Shown: positions 62,555-64,000 of the stretch, piece by piece
Layout of the letters: each line of letters opens with the position of its first letter
Numbering within the stretch: position 1 is the first letter of the stretch
Assembly (NCBI GenBank): GCA_930367205.1
Contig: OV884012.1
Coordinates: 55,511,239-55,575,238 of the forward strand
Length of the DNA: 64,000 bases
From: Acanthosoma haemorrhoidale
Lineage: Eukaryota > Arthropoda > Insecta > Hemiptera > Acanthosomatidae
Reading direction: 5' to 3'
The notes under the pieces: model-generated
The model's database searches: none
The model's input: the letters and a program-made list of their open reading frames with translations, nothing else
Told to the model about the DNA's origin: nothing
Program-made: the position numbers and the translations under genes

Positions 62555-62706
62555 TCTAAGTATACCTTACATTCTTGAACTCATGCCTTCCAAGTTCATG
62601 AAATTCCCTAATAACCTATCCAACCACCCTAATCTCCTAGTCATTGCACTGCGCCATTCATCCCTCTAATCCTCCTCGGACACTAAAACGGCAGTGGTCT
62701 CATGAC
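62555..62706 (+). pseudogene. Jockey-clade LINE, C-terminus of ORF2, left part of a split copy
   Basis: The plus strand encodes SIPYILELMPSKFMKFPNNL and ends with a stop at 62,667-62,669, matching the C-terminus of the long LINE's ORF2. The 3' untranslated sequence then follows to GGCAGTGGTCTCATGAC at 62,706 and breaks off. The rest of this copy resumes at about 63,566. Confidence 0.85.
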
Positions 62707-63565
62707 AATATTTATGTATTTGAGGCATGTTTACGTGCTTTTATCTAGAGGCAAGCCTTCTGTTTACAAACATTTCAGTTTTTCTATTGCGTAACATGAA
62801 TAAAATATTAATCCTTGTATTACATGAATTAATACATCATGTTTTTCTTCAAACCTTCGAACCCAGAGATAAAGGTGGCATAGCACCAAATAGCATTAGA
62901 CTGAGAAAGTAGATTCTTTTCTACACATATTTTCATTTTAGTAGTTTAAAGATCAGCAAACAGGCACAATGTGTATATTATCATGATAATCTGTCTTTGC
63001 TAAAATTTTAAATATTTATTCATAAGGGTTCAAAGGATTTTTATAATAAATTCATAAAGAATGCAGTTAATTTTATAAGGCTTAATTTAATATGATTTCA
63101 GGGAATTGTCTAATATGGTTCTAGTGCATAGTTGTATATATTTGGAATATTAAATTTTGACACAAGCTTTAGAAGTCTATATATAATTTAATTAATAGTC
63201 ACTTATTACAAACATTAATTTCTAATAACATGGGTACATTCTTTAATCCCAGTGGATGGGTTGGTTTCATCTTTTCTTGCTGCTTCTCAAACGTGTCCAT
63301 CACTCTTCTCTGAACATCTTACAGTTAACAACTGAACTCCACTGACTGGCTAAATGAATGACTCAAATGAATAAATCACTGTTTGTCTCCCCCCTGCTTT
63401 TTATTGGCCACTCCATCCACTATAAATATCTGTTTTTTACAAAGATGACCTTGGTACCTGGTTTTATATTGTGAGGTCCAGAATAATATTTTTATTCACA
63501 TTATTTATTATAAAATACACACATTTATAATATTTATACATTATTCACATTAAAAGGCCACTTCA
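62707..63565. other. Insertion of about 860 bp splitting a LINE 3' end
   Basis: This block separates two consecutive parts of the same LINE 3' untranslated region. It is AT-rich and has no coding frame or terminal repeat that I can define. About 25 bp of the LINE at the junction are lost or unrecognisable. It may be an unknown non-coding transposon (MITE-like) or filler DNA. Confidence 0.5.
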
Positions 63566-63840
63566 CCAATTGGCAATGGCCAGTTTCTCTAATCACGTCC
63601 TAAGCATATGTGACTCTCACGCTCTTGGTTAGCCTCGGAGGCCGCGGAGGCCTTCCAAAGACTCAACTCCCTCTTTCGCATGCTAGGGAGGTGACAGCCA
63701 TGTGGATTTTGGAGGTCTCTTGGCTGTTTGTAAATACTGTATGAACGAGCGAGTGAATACAAATTGTAAATATGGTATGAATGAGATCATTTATCACAAT
63801 TACTTACTACCCAATAAGGCAGATTGTAATTATAACATCA
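63566..63840 (+). repeat. Jockey-clade LINE 3' untranslated region, right part of a split copy
   Basis: GGCAATGGCCAGTTT, CTCTCACGCTCTTGGT, CCATGTGGATTTTGGAGGTC, CTGTTTGTAAATACTGTATG and GGCAGATTGTAATTATAAC match the reverse complement of 55,520-55,800 in order. The same region occurs at 46.6 kb on the other strand. It ends near 63,830 without a clear poly(A). Confidence 0.88.
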
Positions 63841-64000
63841 TAAAGTTTTTGTGGACAACTGTTATGGTTCAAAACACACATTTGGTAAAGCTGCTATTAA
63901 AATCGATTCAGGGAATGGTCTTCTCATCATTCATAATAATTAATAGTTATCTAATTTGCACTTCTATGTAACATACATAAATACATTTATTGAGTGGTCT

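Overview
This is nuclear DNA of an arthropod, most likely an insect or another arthropod with a large, AT-rich, intron-rich genome. I cannot place it more precisely. The only host coding sequence I can defend is one intact 130-nt exon at 41,187-41,316 (+). It encodes part of the amino-terminal domain of an AMPA-type ionotropic glutamate receptor and has a canonical splice acceptor and donor. I found no other exon of this gene, so at least about 41 kb on the left and 22 kb on the right appear to be intron. That intron is filled with old, mostly dead transposable elements.

Layout from left to right. 1-7.7 kb: AT-rich, no recognisable gene. 7.7-10.3 kb: an LTR retrotransposon with two LTRs, a Lys-tRNA-like primer site and only a Lys/Asn-rich gag. 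13.0-15.0 kb: LTR fragments, including one solo LTR inserted inside another. 15.2-16.0 kb: a decayed copy of a multi-copy arthropod protein gene of unknown function. 17.4-19.1 kb: a piggyBac remnant split by a solo LTR. 20.6-22.7 kb: two truncated Jockey-type LINEs. 25.4-26.5 and 30.2-30.9 kb: two further solo LTRs. 36.0-40.6 kb: a LINE fragment, a duplicated gag piece, and a wrecked Ty3/gypsy element with a tRNA-Phe-type primer site, itself interrupted by an unidentified 0.7-kb insertion. 41.2 kb: the receptor exon. 42.6-43.5 kb: a very old second type of LINE. 48.8-54.1 kb: three LINE copies in a row on the minus strand, the first split by a solo LTR. 55.5-59.8 kb: a nearly full-length Jockey-clade LINE (minus) with both ORFs broken. 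Truncated copies of its 3' end lie at 46.6, 59.8 and 62.6-63.8 kb.

No element looks capable of transposing on its own: every ORF of useful length carries stops, frameshifts or truncations. The clearest results are structural. A family of solo LTRs has perfect 5-bp target duplications at six sites, it has two alternative 5' ends on a shared 3' half, and one copy contains a 121-nt inverted copy of its own 3' region. I found no CRISPR array, rRNA, true tRNA, operon or other prokaryote-type system, and no convincing new functional system. The most speculative items are a miRNA-like hairpin at about 34.0 kb and a splice-consistent short ORF inside the gypsy insertion.
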